Shown piece after piece: positions 36,510 to 46,445 of a DNA stretch of 64,000 bases. The position numbers and the translations under genes are program-made. A model generated the notes under the pieces. The model saw nothing but the letters and a program-made list of their open reading frames with translations, was not told where the DNA came from and made no database searches. The stretch spans positions 62,001-126,000 of the forward strand of contig NZ_JAAVKI010000009.1 of the NCBI RefSeq assembly GCF_011806525.1. Reading direction: 5' to 3'. The stretch is from Thalassospira sp. HF15. Lineage in GTDB: Bacteria; Pseudomonadota; Alphaproteobacteria; Rhodospirillales; Thalassospiraceae. Numbering within the stretch: the first letter of the stretch is position 1; each line of letters starts with the position of its first letter.

Positions 36510-37473
36510 TCCTGAATTCTGGCAGCATGACGGTGTTATCCCGAAACTTCTAAGCCCGCTTTCAGCAGCTTGGCGGGCGGGCACGTGTTTTCGAAAACTG
36601 ACAACCACGCCGCGCCATCCCGGTTGCCCGGTTTTTTGCGTCGGCAATTTCACGGTCGGCGGGGCCGGGAAAACGCCCACCGCTGTGACCCTTTATGCGT
36701 TGCTTAGAAGCCTTGGACGCACCCCGCATTTTGTCAGTCGCGGCTATGGCGGATCGATCGAAGGCCCGCATCGGGTGGACCCGAACACTGATACCGCCGC
36801 CAAGGTCGGGGATGAACCGCTTTTGCTTGCCCAGCATGGGCCGACATGGATCTCGCGCAACCGCGCGCTTGGTGCCGAAATGGCACGAAATGCCGGGGCC
36901 AACGCGATCATTCTTGATGACGGATTACAAAACCCATCCCTGATCAAGGATTGCAGTTTTGCCGTGATCGACAGCAACTATGGCATTGGAAATGGCCGCG
37001 TCATGCCGGCAGGTCCAATGCGCGAACCGCTGATCAGCGGTCTGGAAAAGGTCCATGCCATCATTCTGATCGGCGACAAGACACCAGACTTTATCACACG
37101 CCTTCCGGCGTCGGTCCCGGTGTTGCGTGCTGCGATCCAGCCGGTCAACGGCGCGGAATTTCAACAGTCACGCGTTCTGGCCTTTGCCGGAATTGGTCGA
37201 CCATCGAAATTCTATGACAGTCTTCGTCAGGCTGGTGCGCAACTCGTCGAGACACGTGACTTTTCAGATCATCACCCCTTTGGCCCCCAGGAAATCGAAG
37301 ACCTGCGTTCCGAAGCCGCAAGGCTTGATGCCCGACTTGTCACGACGCAAAAAGATTTGATGCGCTTGCCAATGGCGGACCGGGACGGCATAAGCAGTCT
37401 CAACATTCGTTTGGTGTTTGAGGCTCCAGACCAGCTCGCCAAAATCGTAACATCCGTGCTCGCCGATGGATAA
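36502..37473 (+). CDS. lpxK: Tetraacyldisaccharide 4'-kinase
   Basis: Kinase that phosphorylates the 4' position of the lipid A disaccharide at the inner-membrane face. The P-loop is GNFTVGGAGKTPTA near residue 48, and LDDGLQNPSL near residue 138 contains the conserved DDGxQ catalytic pair. 323 residues, usual length. Overlaps waaA at the start and lpxL at the end by eight bases each. Confidence 0.96.
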   Translation: MRDPEFWQHDGVIPKLLSPLSAAWRAGTCFRKLTTTPRHPGCPVFCVGNFTVGGAGKTPTAVTLYALLRSLGRTPHFVSRGYGGSIEGPHRVDPNTDTAAKVGDEPLLLAQHGPTWISRNRALGAEMARNAGANAIILDDGLQNPSLIKDCSFAVIDSNYGIGNGRVMPAGPMREPLISGLEKVHAIILIGDKTPDFITRLPASVPVLRAAIQPVNGAEFQQSRVLAFAGIGRPSKFYDSLRQAGAQLVETRDFSDHHPFGPQEIEDLRSEAARLDARLVTTQKDLMRLPMADRDGISSLNIRLVFEAPDQLAKIVTSVLADG

Positions 37474-38365
37474 GAACAGCCAACTTTACAAAATGCGTCA
37501 GAAATACCTGTCTCACCCGCTTCAGGGGTTCGGGGCGTATCTGGCTTATTGGATGTTCGCCCTGATGCCGATTGATACGGCGTCGGCGTTTGGTGGCTGG
37601 CTTTTGCGTACCCTTGGCCCCAAGGTCGGTCAGACAAAGAAAGCACGGAATAATCTGGTCGCGGCCTTTCCGGAAAAATCCACTGAGGAAATCGATCAGA
37701 TCATCGTCGACATGTGGGAAAACCTTGGCCGTTCCGTTGGGGAAATTCCCCATCTGCACAAATTGAAACCCGGTGGCCCGCGCATCGAAATTGTCGGTGT
37801 CGAAAACGGCCTGGCAACGAAGGATGATGACAAGCCCGGTCTGTTCTTCACAGGACATATCGGAAACTGGGAAGTCAGCATGTGCATCGCCACCGTCCTT
37901 GAGATGGACATGATGAGCGTCTATCGCGCCCCGGACAATCCATGGGTCGATAACCTGTTCATGCGCGCGCGCAAAACCTTCCGCGGCCAGTTGGTCCAAA
38001 AAGGCCCTGATGGCGCCCGCAAGCTGACCCGTTTCATGAAAAATGGCGGTCATGCCTGTATGCTGGTCGATCAAAAGATGGCCGACGGCATTGCGGTACC
38101 ATTCTTTGGTCGTGACGCGATGACAGCCCCGGCTTTGGCACAGTTTGCCCTTAAATATGATGCCCCGATTGTTCCGGTCAGGGTCGAACGTCTTGATGGC
38201 GCACACTTTCGAATGACGTTCTATCCAGCCCTGGACATTCCCAAAACCGGTGACCGGCATGCCGATGTTCTGGCGATCATGACCAAGGTCAACGCGACCA
38301 TGGAATCGTGGATCCGTGAACGTCCCGAACAATGGCTTTGGCTGCATCGTCGCTGGCCGAAATAG
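37466..38365 (+). CDS. lpxL: Lipid A biosynthesis acyltransferase (LpxL/HtrB family)
   Basis: Secondary acyltransferase that adds a fatty acid to Kdo-lipid A. The HxxxxE catalytic block is GHIGNWEVS near residue 130, and VDQKMADGIAVPFFGRDA near 205 follows. A hydrophobic N-terminal anchor (GAYLAYWMFALMPIDTASAF) precedes them. 299 residues, family-normal. The eight-base overlap with lpxK shows cotranscription; last core gene of the lipid A run. Acyl chain specificity is unknown. Confidence 0.93.
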   Translation: MDKNSQLYKMRQKYLSHPLQGFGAYLAYWMFALMPIDTASAFGGWLLRTLGPKVGQTKKARNNLVAAFPEKSTEEIDQIIVDMWENLGRSVGEIPHLHKLKPGGPRIEIVGVENGLATKDDDKPGLFFTGHIGNWEVSMCIATVLEMDMMSVYRAPDNPWVDNLFMRARKTFRGQLVQKGPDGARKLTRFMKNGGHACMLVDQKMADGIAVPFFGRDAMTAPALAQFALKYDAPIVPVRVERLDGAHFRMTFYPALDIPKTGDRHADVLAIMTKVNATMESWIRERPEQWLWLHRRWPK

Positions 38366-38414
38366 GCGCAATGACTAAGTTCCGACTACGGACATTAACC
38401 GAATAGGAACCCTG

Positions 38415-39065
38415 TTGGCGCAGACTGGCTTTTCGTCCCCTGTCGAACGCGTCTTCGGAGCCCGCTGTTTTTTGCGCCGCTTACTCATTTTTTTTTGTCT
38501 GATTATGGCCGGGTCGATCTTTGTCGTCTGGCCAACAATGGCGCTTGATCAGGACGATGCGACCATTCGCGATACCGCGCGCGACATACGGCTTCGGATT
38601 TCCGAACTCGATCAGCAACTCAAGGAGCATCTGCGTCGCGCCCTTGAAGAATTCGGTGACAGGCAAGTCGAATGCACCTCTGATCAACCCCGAAAGTCAT
38701 TGTCGCAATGTGTTGAAGTTGACGCGCGCGATCTGACACGCACAACCATCACAGTTGCCTCGGCTGGAAAAGATGATTCAAACCTTCTTGATGATCTGGC
38801 CGACACCGAGGAACGCTTTGCCGTATTTACGCGCGAAATGAACAAAACCAACGACCTTCTTGCACGTGCTGGTGCCAAGGTTTACCTCAACAGTCTTGAT
38901 GTCGTACCCGAAATGGACCAGTTGCGTCGCGATGTCATTGTCTATGTCGAACGCAAACAGGCCTACGAATTACGCACCAAACAGGCGCTGCTGATCGCAA
39001 CGGTCGCCATCGTTTTGATTGCGATCTTTTCACTGATTTTTGCCGTTATTCAGCGGTTCAGATAG
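38415..39065 (+). CDS. Small two-span membrane protein of unknown function
   Basis: 216 residues: an N-terminal membrane segment (LLIFFCLIMAGSIFVVWPTMA, near 24-44), a periplasmic charged helical region of about 130 residues with two cysteines (VECTSDQ and SQCVEV) that could form a disulfide, and a C-terminal span (LLIATVAIVLIAIFSLIFAVI). I do not recognise a family. The helical middle looks coiled-coil-like, so an envelope or division accessory is possible. The start is a TTG with AGGA seven bases upstream, 49 bases after lpxL, so it may belong to the same transcript. Confidence 0.65.
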   Translation: MAQTGFSSPVERVFGARCFLRRLLIFFCLIMAGSIFVVWPTMALDQDDATIRDTARDIRLRISELDQQLKEHLRRALEEFGDRQVECTSDQPRKSLSQCVEVDARDLTRTTITVASAGKDDSNLLDDLADTEERFAVFTREMNKTNDLLARAGAKVYLNSLDVVPEMDQLRRDVIVYVERKQAYELRTKQALLIATVAIVLIAIFSLIFAVIQRFR

Positions 39066-39075
39066 GGTCGCATGC

Positions 39076-39097
39076 ATCATCTGACAGGTCAGATGAT
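39076..39097. terminator. Hairpin over the ggt stop codon
   Basis: A perfect 10-bp stem, ATCATCTGAC / GTCAGATGAT, with only AG between the arms, covers the last codons and stop of ggt on the minus strand and lies just after the plus-strand gene. No T-run follows, so its role (3'-end protection, weak termination) is uncertain. Confidence 0.4.
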
Positions 39098-40627
39098 AAT
39101 CTGATGACCATTACGCCGCCCATCCCCGATTGCGGTCAGGGTACCGTCACCCTGGCTGACCTTCGCTGCATGCACCCCGCCAAAGAACATGTCCTCGCAA
39201 TCCCAGCGCTGCTGATTGTCAAGGCTTAGGCCATCAAGCAAAGCACCGTCAAATCCCGGCTCGACCGACAAAAGATCATCTTCGACATGCATGCGCGGTG
39301 CCGAAATCGCCCCGTGCAAGGTCATGTCAAACGCATCGATATTCAGCAATACCTGCAGCATCGTTGACCGAATGCGGTTTGACCCGCCCGAGCCAAGTGC
39401 AACCGACGCCCCGTCTTGGCCAAGATAAAGGGCCGGTGTCATCATTGATGTCATTCGAACGCGGCATGGCCAGTTGTGGAACCCATCGGGCGACAGATCG
39501 GCCTCACCGAGCATATTGTTCATCATGATCCCGGTTCCCGGCACAACCCGACCCGACGTCGATCCGTTAGAAATGGTCGCCGCGGCAAGATTTCCCTGTG
39601 CATCCACAACCGAGATATGCGTGGTTCCCTGCTGACTAAGCGGGCGTTCTCCGATCATTGAGCGATAGCGTTCACAAAGCTCATCACCAAGAATTATTGG
39701 GCTTGCGCCATGCTCCCCACGTGCCAGACCCGTGGCATGAATGATCCGCGAAATTGCTTCCAGATGGCGTTCAGAACCAAAGGCCCCCAGAGCCATCTCG
39801 CGCGCAAGCTTAAGGCCAAACCCAACCAGAACCCCGCCCGACGCTGGCGGCGCGTTCAAGACAAACCGGCCCTTGCGCCCCGATACCAACAACGGATCGC
39901 GCACCAAAACGCGATAGGCGACCAGATCCTGCGCTGTCAGATACCCGCCATGTTCGGTGCATGCGCTTACAAGTGCCTTACCGATATCACCTTGGTAAAA
40001 TCCCTCTGCCCCGCTCTCGACCAGATAATCAATGCTGTCAGCCAGATCGGGCTGTCGGTGCAAAACACCGGCATCAAGCAACTCGAAACTGTTTGGATCG
40101 GTTTTGCCTGCTTTGCCATAGACCTGACGGCTATCCGGGGAAAAGCTCAGAAGCGGTTCAACAATGCCCATGACATAGCGCTGAAACGCATCAAGCTTGA
40201 CGCCAGTGCGCGCGGCTTCAATGGCAGGTTCCGCCAATTGCGTCATCGGTAACTTTGCAAGATCGTCATGAACGGCAAAAAGACCGGCGACCACGCCCGG
40301 TGTTGCCGCCGCCCCATACCCACCATGAAATTCCTGGGTTACGCCCCCGGCAAAGGTTGCAAGGCGGCTTTCAAATTCAAGATTTTCACGTGATCGTTTT
40401 TCAAGCGGCGTTTCAACAAAGAAATCATAAAGCCGTGGCGTTTGCCCGGCAGGCCGCGCCATAACAAAACCGCCCCCGCCGAGCGACGCCAAGACCGGCT
40501 CCGCCACACAGGCCGCCCACATGGCAGCAATCACCGCATCAAAGGCATTGCCACCAGCTTCCAGCACACGGGCCGCCGCATCTGCGGTAACGGCATGTCC
40601 TGCGGCAACGGCCCCGTGGGTTTTCAT
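39089..40627 (-). CDS. ggt: Gamma-glutamyltransferase family protein
   Basis: N-terminal-nucleophile hydrolase that autocleaves and removes or transfers gamma-glutamyl groups from glutathione-like substrates. The self-processing threonine is visible in QQGTTHISVVDAQGN near residue 330, and SGGVLVGFGL and NDAGNSNRIRST-like blocks follow (here SGGSNRIRS). No export signal is seen at the N-terminus (MKTHGAVAAGHAVTADAAA), so it may act in the cytoplasm as in acylase-like relatives. 512 residues. GGGAAAG upstream of ATG 40627. A cephalosporin-acylase-like specificity cannot be excluded. Confidence 0.9.
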   Translation of the reverse strand: MKTHGAVAAGHAVTADAAARVLEAGGNAFDAVIAAMWAACVAEPVLASLGGGGFVMARPAGQTPRLYDFFVETPLEKRSRENLEFESRLATFAGGVTQEFHGGYGAAATPGVVAGLFAVHDDLAKLPMTQLAEPAIEAARTGVKLDAFQRYVMGIVEPLLSFSPDSRQVYGKAGKTDPNSFELLDAGVLHRQPDLADSIDYLVESGAEGFYQGDIGKALVSACTEHGGYLTAQDLVAYRVLVRDPLLVSGRKGRFVLNAPPASGGVLVGFGLKLAREMALGAFGSERHLEAISRIIHATGLARGEHGASPIILGDELCERYRSMIGERPLSQQGTTHISVVDAQGNLAAATISNGSTSGRVVPGTGIMMNNMLGEADLSPDGFHNWPCRVRMTSMMTPALYLGQDGASVALGSGGSNRIRSTMLQVLLNIDAFDMTLHGAISAPRMHVEDDLLSVEPGFDGALLDGLSLDNQQRWDCEDMFFGGVHAAKVSQGDGTLTAIGDGRRNGHQIII

Positions 40628-40652
40628 GGCTTGCTTTCCCGTTAGTTACTTA

Positions 40653-41507
40653 TCAATTGCTGGCGTTTGCGGTTTTTTGGGCCTCTTCCATCGGCGGGAC
40701 CAGCAATTGGGCATCGACGCGCGCCGCGCCAACATTGACCCGCCAATCCAGATGCGGCCCGGTTGCACGACCTGATTCACCAATTTTACCGATCAGATCG
40801 CCTTGGTTGACCACGTCACCAACTTTCACATCAATCTCCGACAGATGCAAAAAGGCCGATACCACGCCAAGCCCATGATCGATAAATAGGGTCGCGCCGG
40901 AAAAATACATATCGGGATGGGCCAGCGTCACAATGCCATCCGCCGGGGCCACCACCGGACTTCCGGTCGGAAGCGCGATATCAACGCCCCAATGCGGTGC
41001 ACGCGGTTCACCATTCAAGATACGCTGTGATCCGTAAACCCCGCTGATCGGGCCAACCGCCGGCCAGATAAAACCGTTCTGCAGGAAATTCTCGGTAAAC
41101 CGTTCGGTACGTGCTTCGCGGGCCTGGCGGGAATCATCCTGAATGCGGCTGATGACCTCCGGATCCGGGTTGACCATCTTGGGTGCCAGACCATCAATGC
41201 GCTGAATGTTAAATTCACGATCCCCGATCTCGTAGCTGAACGCCTCGACACTGCCATCGGCATGACGGATGCTGACGCGTGCCGGGCCTTCGTAATCACG
41301 CGGGAACCCCAGAACAAACCGGCCATCAGGTGCAATTGTGTCAATTGCCTCATCATCCAGAAGGACTTTCGATCCGGCATCTGTCTGCCCGAACACAATC
41401 CCACCCTGAACAAATTCGCCCTGATAAGTTGGCTCTGCTGCCTGAACGGACAGACTAGCCGCCAAAAGGCCCGCTGCGGCCAGCATGCCAGAAATGGTCA
41501 TACGCAT
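40653..41507 (-). CDS. M23-family peptidoglycan peptidase (LytM-like)
   Basis: Exported zinc metallopeptidase-like protein, 284 residues. Signal peptide MRMTISGMLAAAGLLAASLSVQA; a beta-rich region; then the M23 domain with the zinc motif HWGVDIALPTGSPV near residue 174 and DHGLGVVSAFLHLSE near 213 (the second ligand histidine). Enzymes of this type cut peptide cross-bridges or activate amidases during growth and division. The ATG overlaps the xseA stop by one base (TAATG), so it is translated with xseA. Confidence 0.9.
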   Translation of the reverse strand: MRMTISGMLAAAGLLAASLSVQAAEPTYQGEFVQGGIVFGQTDAGSKVLLDDEAIDTIAPDGRFVLGFPRDYEGPARVSIRHADGSVEAFSYEIGDREFNIQRIDGLAPKMVNPDPEVISRIQDDSRQAREARTERFTENFLQNGFIWPAVGPISGVYGSQRILNGEPRAPHWGVDIALPTGSPVVAPADGIVTLAHPDMYFSGATLFIDHGLGVVSAFLHLSEIDVKVGDVVNQGDLIGKIGESGRATGPHLDWRVNVGAARVDAQLLVPPMEEAQKTANASN

Positions 41508-43183
41508 TACAGAAGGCTCCCTTGTCTGTCATCGTCTTTAGGGCTTGGATTTTTCTTCTTCGCCGGTTTTGGTTTGGTGGATTTTTCGGGCGCGGGTGCG
41601 GCAGCGCTTCCTGCGTTAATCTTAGCGTCATTATCCCTGCCCTGCACCGGCTTTGATGTCGCAACACCCTCACCCGCGGTGACCGGTGTAATGCCATCAC
41701 CCATTTCAAGGTCATAAGTCTCGCCGGTGACAAGGTCGGTTGATTTGCCAACAAGATTGCCTCCGCGATCGCGCACCACGGCAAAGCCGCGTTTCAGCAC
41801 ATTGCGATAAGAATAGCTTTCCAGAAGCCGGTCATAGCGTGCCAGTCCCTCGGCCTCGCGCGTCAGGATATTGCCCATAGCGGCCTGAAGGCGCGTGCCA
41901 AGATCAATGATTTGCTTGTCGGTGCGCGCGATATCGCGTTTTGCGTCACTGGGCCGTAATCCGGCTACCGCACGATCAAGTCGCGATTGCTGCATCTGAA
42001 GGGCGGATTTCATCGCCCCATCCAGACGAAGGGCGGCGTTTTCGAGACGGCCACGCTTTTCCGAAAGCTGTTCACGCGGACTAACCAGCCTTGCGCTGGC
42101 CTCGTTCAGGCGTGCACGCGCCTGTTGCGTCACATTGACGGCGGCACGCGGCAAGCGATCCGCCCAGTTATCAAGGGTCTGGCTGCGTTCCTCAAGCATA
42201 CGTTTGGGATCGCCCAAGCCACGGGCCAGGCTTTCAAGGGCGGTTTTCTTTTCAACGCCTAGGCGCCGCACGGCCTGTGCCAGACGAAGACCATCTTCCT
42301 CAACCTGACCAATCAGCTCACCGCGCACCGGCACGGCCTTTTCCGCCGCCCCGGTCGGGGTCGGCGCACGCAGGTCAGAAACAAAATCAATCAGCGTGGT
42401 ATCGGTTTCATGACCGACCGCCGAAATCACCGGAATGTCAGAATCGGCCACCGCACGGGCGACAACTTCTTCGTTGAACGCCCATAAATCTTCAAGCGAC
42501 CCGCCACCGCGCGCCACGATCAAAACATCCGGGCGCGGGATCTGGCCATAGGGCAAAAGATCATTAAAACCGCGCACGGCCTCAGCGACCTGTTCTGCCG
42601 CCCCCTGTCCCTGCACAAGGACAGGCCAAAGCAAGACGCGGCGCGGAAAACGATCACGCAGGCGATGCATGATATCGCGGATCACGGCCCCGGTGGGCGA
42701 TGTGACAATGCCGATGACATCGGGCAGGAACGGGATGGGTTTCTTGCGTTCGGGCTCAAACAGACCCTCAGCAGCAAGTTTCTTTTTGCGTTCTTCCAGA
42801 AGCTTTAAAAGCGCGCCTTCACCCGCAACTTCCATCGTCTCAATGACGATCTGGTACTTTGATCGGCCCGGGAATGTCGTCAGGCGCCCGGTGACGATAA
42901 CTTCCATGCCGTCCTCGGGCACAAGGCCAAGCTTGCCCGCCTGCCCGCGCCAGCAAACGCCATCGAGCACCGCCTTGTCATCCTTGAGCGCTAGGTACAT
43001 ATGCCCACTGGCGGCACGCTTGAACCCGGAAATCTCACCACGCACCCGTACAAAGGAAAAGGCATCCTCGACCGTGCGTTTGAGCGCATTTGAAAGGTCG
43101 GAAACCGAAAATTCCGGCGTATTGCCAGATTTTGCAGGCGTTTCAGGAACCGGGGCGTAGGGGTCGAACAAATCTTGCGTCAT
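41507..43183 (-). CDS. xseA: Exodeoxyribonuclease VII large subunit
   Basis: Large subunit of exonuclease VII, which degrades single-stranded DNA with XseB. OB-fold domain near residues 27-125, then the catalytic core with TSPTGAVIRDIMHRL, ARGGGSLEDLWAFNEE and AVGHETDTTLIDFVSD, and a long coiled-coil C-terminal region. A Lys/Pro-rich tail of about 45 residues (KPKPAKKKNPSPK) is an addition compared with E. coli (456 residues); the protein has 558. xseB is not in the window. Start at ATG 43183; a TTG three bases further is in frame. Divergent from purD. Confidence 0.95.
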   Translation of the reverse strand: MTQDLFDPYAPVPETPAKSGNTPEFSVSDLSNALKRTVEDAFSFVRVRGEISGFKRAASGHMYLALKDDKAVLDGVCWRGQAGKLGLVPEDGMEVIVTGRLTTFPGRSKYQIVIETMEVAGEGALLKLLEERKKKLAAEGLFEPERKKPIPFLPDVIGIVTSPTGAVIRDIMHRLRDRFPRRVLLWPVLVQGQGAAEQVAEAVRGFNDLLPYGQIPRPDVLIVARGGGSLEDLWAFNEEVVARAVADSDIPVISAVGHETDTTLIDFVSDLRAPTPTGAAEKAVPVRGELIGQVEEDGLRLAQAVRRLGVEKKTALESLARGLGDPKRMLEERSQTLDNWADRLPRAAVNVTQQARARLNEASARLVSPREQLSEKRGRLENAALRLDGAMKSALQMQQSRLDRAVAGLRPSDAKRDIARTDKQIIDLGTRLQAAMGNILTREAEGLARYDRLLESYSYRNVLKRGFAVVRDRGGNLVGKSTDLVTGETYDLEMGDGITPVTAGEGVATSKPVQGRDNDAKINAGSAAAPAPEKSTKPKPAKKKNPSPKDDDRQGSLL

Positions 43184-43298
43184 CAAGGGTACTTTATGCT
43201 AAAAGCCCGCGTAATAATTTTGCGGGGTGGCAATTGGATCTAGCCTAGTTCATCGCGCATGGACCATCAAGCAATCGGACAAGTCGAAGGATAAAGTC

Positions 43299-44582
43299 AT
43301 GAAGGTTCTGGTCGTTGGCGGCGGCGGACGTGAACACGCATTGTGCTGGGCAATTGCGCGCAGCCCGCGCATCTCCAAACTTTGGTGCGCCCCGGGCAAT
43401 GCCGGCATTGCAGATTCGGCAGAGTGCGTGGCGATTTCCGATAGCGACATTGATGGTCTGGTGAAATTCGCCAAGGACAACGCAGTTGATCTGGTCGTTG
43501 TCGGCCCCGAAGCGCCGCTGGTTGCGGGCCTTGTCGATGCACTGGACGCAGAAGGCATCAAATCCTTTGGCTGTTCCAAGGCAGCCGCCCAACTTGAAGG
43601 CTCCAAGGGCTTCATGAAGGACATGGTCGCAAAGTTCGGGGTTCCGACCGCGGCCTATGGCCGTTTCACCGACCCCAAAGACGCCAAGGCTTTTGTTGAA
43701 AAGCAGGGCGCACCGATTGTGGTCAAGACCGATGGTCTGGCGGCGGGTAAGGGTGTCACCATTTGTATGACAAATGACGAAGCCTTTGCCGCCATTGACG
43801 AATGCATGGTGGGCGGCAAGTTTGGCGATGCCGGTGCAGAAATCGTCATCGAGGAATTCCTAAAAGGTGAGGAAGCCTCATTTTTTGCCGTGTGTGATGG
43901 CGAAAACGTCATCCCGCTGGTCGCAGCCCAGGATCACAAGGCCGTTGGTGAAGGCGATACCGGCCCCAATACGGGCGGCATGGGTGCCTATTCCCCGGCC
44001 CCGGTCTTTACCGATGCGGTCGAAGCCAAGGTCATGGATCAAATCATTATCCCGACCGTCAAGGGCATGGCCAATGAAGGCCATCCGTTCAAGGGTGTGC
44101 TGTTTGCAGGGCTTATGATTGATGAGGCGGGCAATCCGAAACTGATCGAATACAACATTCGTTTTGGCGACCCGGAATGTCAGGTCCTGATGACACGCCT
44201 GAAATCAGATGTGCTTGATATCCTTGATGGTGCTGCCAGTGGCACGCTTAATACCGTCAAACCCGAGTGGCATGATGAAACCGCCATGGTGGTTGTCATG
44301 GCCGCCAAGGGGTATCCGGGGTCCTATGAAAAAGGCACCGAAATCAAAAACGTCCCGGCGGCAGACACCATGGACAAGGTCAAGGTCCTGCATGCTGGCA
44401 CCAAAATGGATGGCGACAAACTGGTTGCGACCGGTGGCCGCGTTCTTGGTGTGACCGCACGCGGTGCGACGGTTACCGAAACCCAGAAACGCGCCTATGA
44501 GGCAGTTGATGCCATTGACTGGGAAGGTGGTTTCTGCCGCCGCGATATCGGCTGGCGCGCGGTTGCCCGCGAACAGAACTAA
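43299..44582 (+). CDS. purD: Phosphoribosylamine-glycine ligase
   Basis: GAR synthetase of purine synthesis: 5-phosphoribosylamine + glycine + ATP. The N-terminal motif [16 protein letters not shown], the ATP-grasp blocks [12 protein letters not shown] and [13 protein letters not shown], and [12 protein letters not shown] near residue 285 are diagnostic. 427 residues. AAGGA lies eight bases before ATG 43299; 24 in-frame upstream codons lack support. Monocistronic, divergent from xseA. Confidence 0.97.
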   Translation: MKVLVVGGGGREHALCWAIARSPRISKLWCAPGNAGIADSAECVAISDSDIDGLVKFAKDNAVDLVVVGPEAPLVAGLVDALDAEGIKSFGCSKAAAQLEGSKGFMKDMVAKFGVPTAAYGRFTDPKDAKAFVEKQGAPIVVKTDGLAAGKGVTICMTNDEAFAAIDECMVGGKFGDAGAEIVIEEFLKGEEASFFAVCDGENVIPLVAAQDHKAVGEGDTGPNTGGMGAYSPAPVFTDAVEAKVMDQIIIPTVKGMANEGHPFKGVLFAGLMIDEAGNPKLIEYNIRFGDPECQVLMTRLKSDVLDILDGAASGTLNTVKPEWHDETAMVVVMAAKGYPGSYEKGTEIKNVPAADTMDKVKVLHAGTKMDGDKLVATGGRVLGVTARGATVTETQKRAYEAVDAIDWEGGFCRRDIGWRAVAREQN

Positions 44583-44602
44583 CCTGAAAAACCACCAAAT
44601 TT

Positions 44603-44633
44603 AAAAGGCCGGGTTACGCAACCCGGCCTTTTT
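44603..44633. terminator. Terminator between purD and the btu operon
   Basis: A perfect stem, AAAAGGCCGGGTT / AACCCGGCCTTTT, with loop ACGC, is followed by one more T. A-run and T-run on both sides allow use by both convergent transcripts. Confidence 0.92.
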
Positions 44634-44637
44634 CGGC

Positions 44638-45414
44638 TTAAACTTCCATCTGGTTGCGCACCCGATATCGTATGTGACAGCGACCGTCATGTTGGGTTTC
44701 TATGTCGGCTTCAACCCCAAATACGTCGCGCAAATTCTGTTGTGTCAGAATTTCAGACGGGGTTCCGACTGCGATCAGTTTGCCACCATCCATCATCGCG
44801 ATCCGGTCACAAAACAGCGCCGCGTGGTTCAGATCGTGCAAGGCCGCAACGACAGTAACCGGCAAGACGTGCACCAGCTCCAAAAGCCCAAGCTGATGCT
44901 GAATATCCAGATGGTTGGTCGGCTCATCCAGCAACAGGTAATCGGGTTGCTGAGCCAAAGCACGCGCGATATGAACCCGTTGTTTTTCCCCGCCAGATAA
45001 TGTGTGCCAGATACGATCAGCCATATTGCCCATGCCAACACTTTCAAGCGCGCTGGCGACAATATCATCATCAATTTCTGACCAGGGCGACAGCAGACTG
45101 AGATAGGGTGTCCGTCCAAGCGACACCGCCTCGTGCACGGTGATGCGGTCGCTGGTATCGGCCTGCTGTTCGACAAAGCCGATCCGGCGCGCCAGATTGC
45201 GACGCCCGACCTTGCGCATCGCTTGGTCACCCAGCAACGCCATGCCATCGCTTGGCGGACGAATACCCCCCAACACCGACATCATACTGGTTTTGCCTGA
45301 TCCGTTCGGACCGATCACGCCCAAAAACTCGCCCGGCTCGACGCGCAGCGACACATCACGCACGATCTTTTTGAAACCGACCGACCAGCTGATATTGCGC
45401 AGCTCCAACGTCAC
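44638..45414 (-). CDS. btuD: Vitamin B12/siderophore-type ABC ATPase (BtuD-like)
   Basis: ATPase of a FecE/BtuD-type importer, 258 residues. Walker A GPNGSGKTS near residue 36, the signature LSGGEKQRV near 134 and Walker B YLLLDEPTNHLD near 155 are intact. GTG 45414 overlaps the permease stop in GTGA and has AAGGA upstream. The operon is headed by a cobalamin riboswitch, which points to corrinoid uptake; siderophore import is the alternative for this family. Last gene before the purD terminator. Confidence 0.88.
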   Translation of the reverse strand: MTLELRNISWSVGFKKIVRDVSLRVEPGEFLGVIGPNGSGKTSMMSVLGGIRPPSDGMALLGDQAMRKVGRRNLARRIGFVEQQADTSDRITVHEAVSLGRTPYLSLLSPWSEIDDDIVASALESVGMGNMADRIWHTLSGGEKQRVHIARALAQQPDYLLLDEPTNHLDIQHQLGLLELVHVLPVTVVAALHDLNHAALFCDRIAMMDGGKLIAVGTPSEILTQQNLRDVFGVEADIETQHDGRCHIRYRVRNQMEV

Positions 45415-46445
45415 CGCAATATCCTTCCGTGACAAAGAATAAGCGCAAAGGCAGGTGCCCCGACGAGTGCCGTAATCACCCCAATCGGCAAAACCTGACC
45501 GGGGACAATCACCCGCGAAATCACATCCGCCCCGACAAGGAAAAGCGCGCCAATCAATGCGGACAATGGCAATAAAAGTCCGTGCCGATTGCCAACAAAG
45601 AAGCGCGCCGCATGCGGAATAACCAGCCCGACAAATCCTATGGAACCCACAATACTGACCATCACCGCCGTCATCAGGGCGGACACCCCAATCAGGATCA
45701 CATAAACGCGCCGCACCGGCACGCCAAGCGATGCGGCCGAATCCCGACCGAACGTAAAGGCATCAAGTGCACGCGCATGCCAAAGACATACCAGCAACCC
45801 AATGATCGCCATCGGCAAGGCTTGTGTGGCATCGGGCCACCGCACACCGCTTAGATTGCCCAGAAGCCAAAACATGATCCCACGGGCTTCCTCGGCACTG
45901 GCGGATTTGGTGACGATAAAAGATGTCAGGGCATTAAAAAGCTGCGCACCGGCAATGCCCGCCAGAATGATCGCCCCGGTGCCCCGCCCGGCCTGCAATG
46001 CCAACAAGGAGACAAAGGCAAAAGCCACGACAGAGCCAATAAAAGCCCCAACCGACAGGCCAAACATCCCGGCCCCGACACCCAGAATGGCGACACTGAC
46101 CGCCCCGGTCGATGCCCCGGCAGAAATACCGAGCAAATAGGGATCGGCAAGCGCATTGCGCAAAAGTGCCTGCAATACCGCACCAGACAAAGCAAGTGCC
46201 GCCCCGCAGGACGCCGCAACCACCGCCCGGCTGAGGCGGTAATTCCAGACAATACCAGCATCAATCGGATCAACATCATATCCGGCACCCCAGACATGAT
46301 TGGCGATGGTGTCCATCACCGTCTGGATGGGGATGGCCGTTTCACCAACCGACGCGGCAAAGGCCAACGATAAACCCAGCAGCACCAGCGCAGCAAAAGC
46401 GGCACTGGTGCGACGTCCTGGTGCAGATGAAAGCACTGCGATCAA
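45411..46445 (-). CDS. btuC: FecCD-type ABC permease (BtuC-like)
   Basis: Inner-membrane permease of the FecCD family, 344 residues, about ten hydrophobic helices (LVLLGLSLAFAASVG, GALLGIS-type blocks including LLGISAGASTGAVSVAILGV near residue 100, and the ATPase-docking region GFVGLVIPHAARFFVG near 270). The TTG start overlaps the binding-protein stop (TTGA), and GTG 46436 is possible. Operates with the neighbouring BtuF-like and BtuD-like proteins. Confidence 0.89.
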   Translation of the reverse strand: MIAVLSSAPGRRTSAAFAALVLLGLSLAFAASVGETAIPIQTVMDTIANHVWGAGYDVDPIDAGIVWNYRLSRAVVAASCGAALALSGAVLQALLRNALADPYLLGISAGASTGAVSVAILGVGAGMFGLSVGAFIGSVVAFAFVSLLALQAGRGTGAIILAGIAGAQLFNALTSFIVTKSASAEEARGIMFWLLGNLSGVRWPDATQALPMAIIGLLVCLWHARALDAFTFGRDSAASLGVPVRRVYVILIGVSALMTAVMVSIVGSIGFVGLVIPHAARFFVGNRHGLLLPLSALIGALFLVGADVISRVIVPGQVLPIGVITALVGAPAFALILCHGRILR

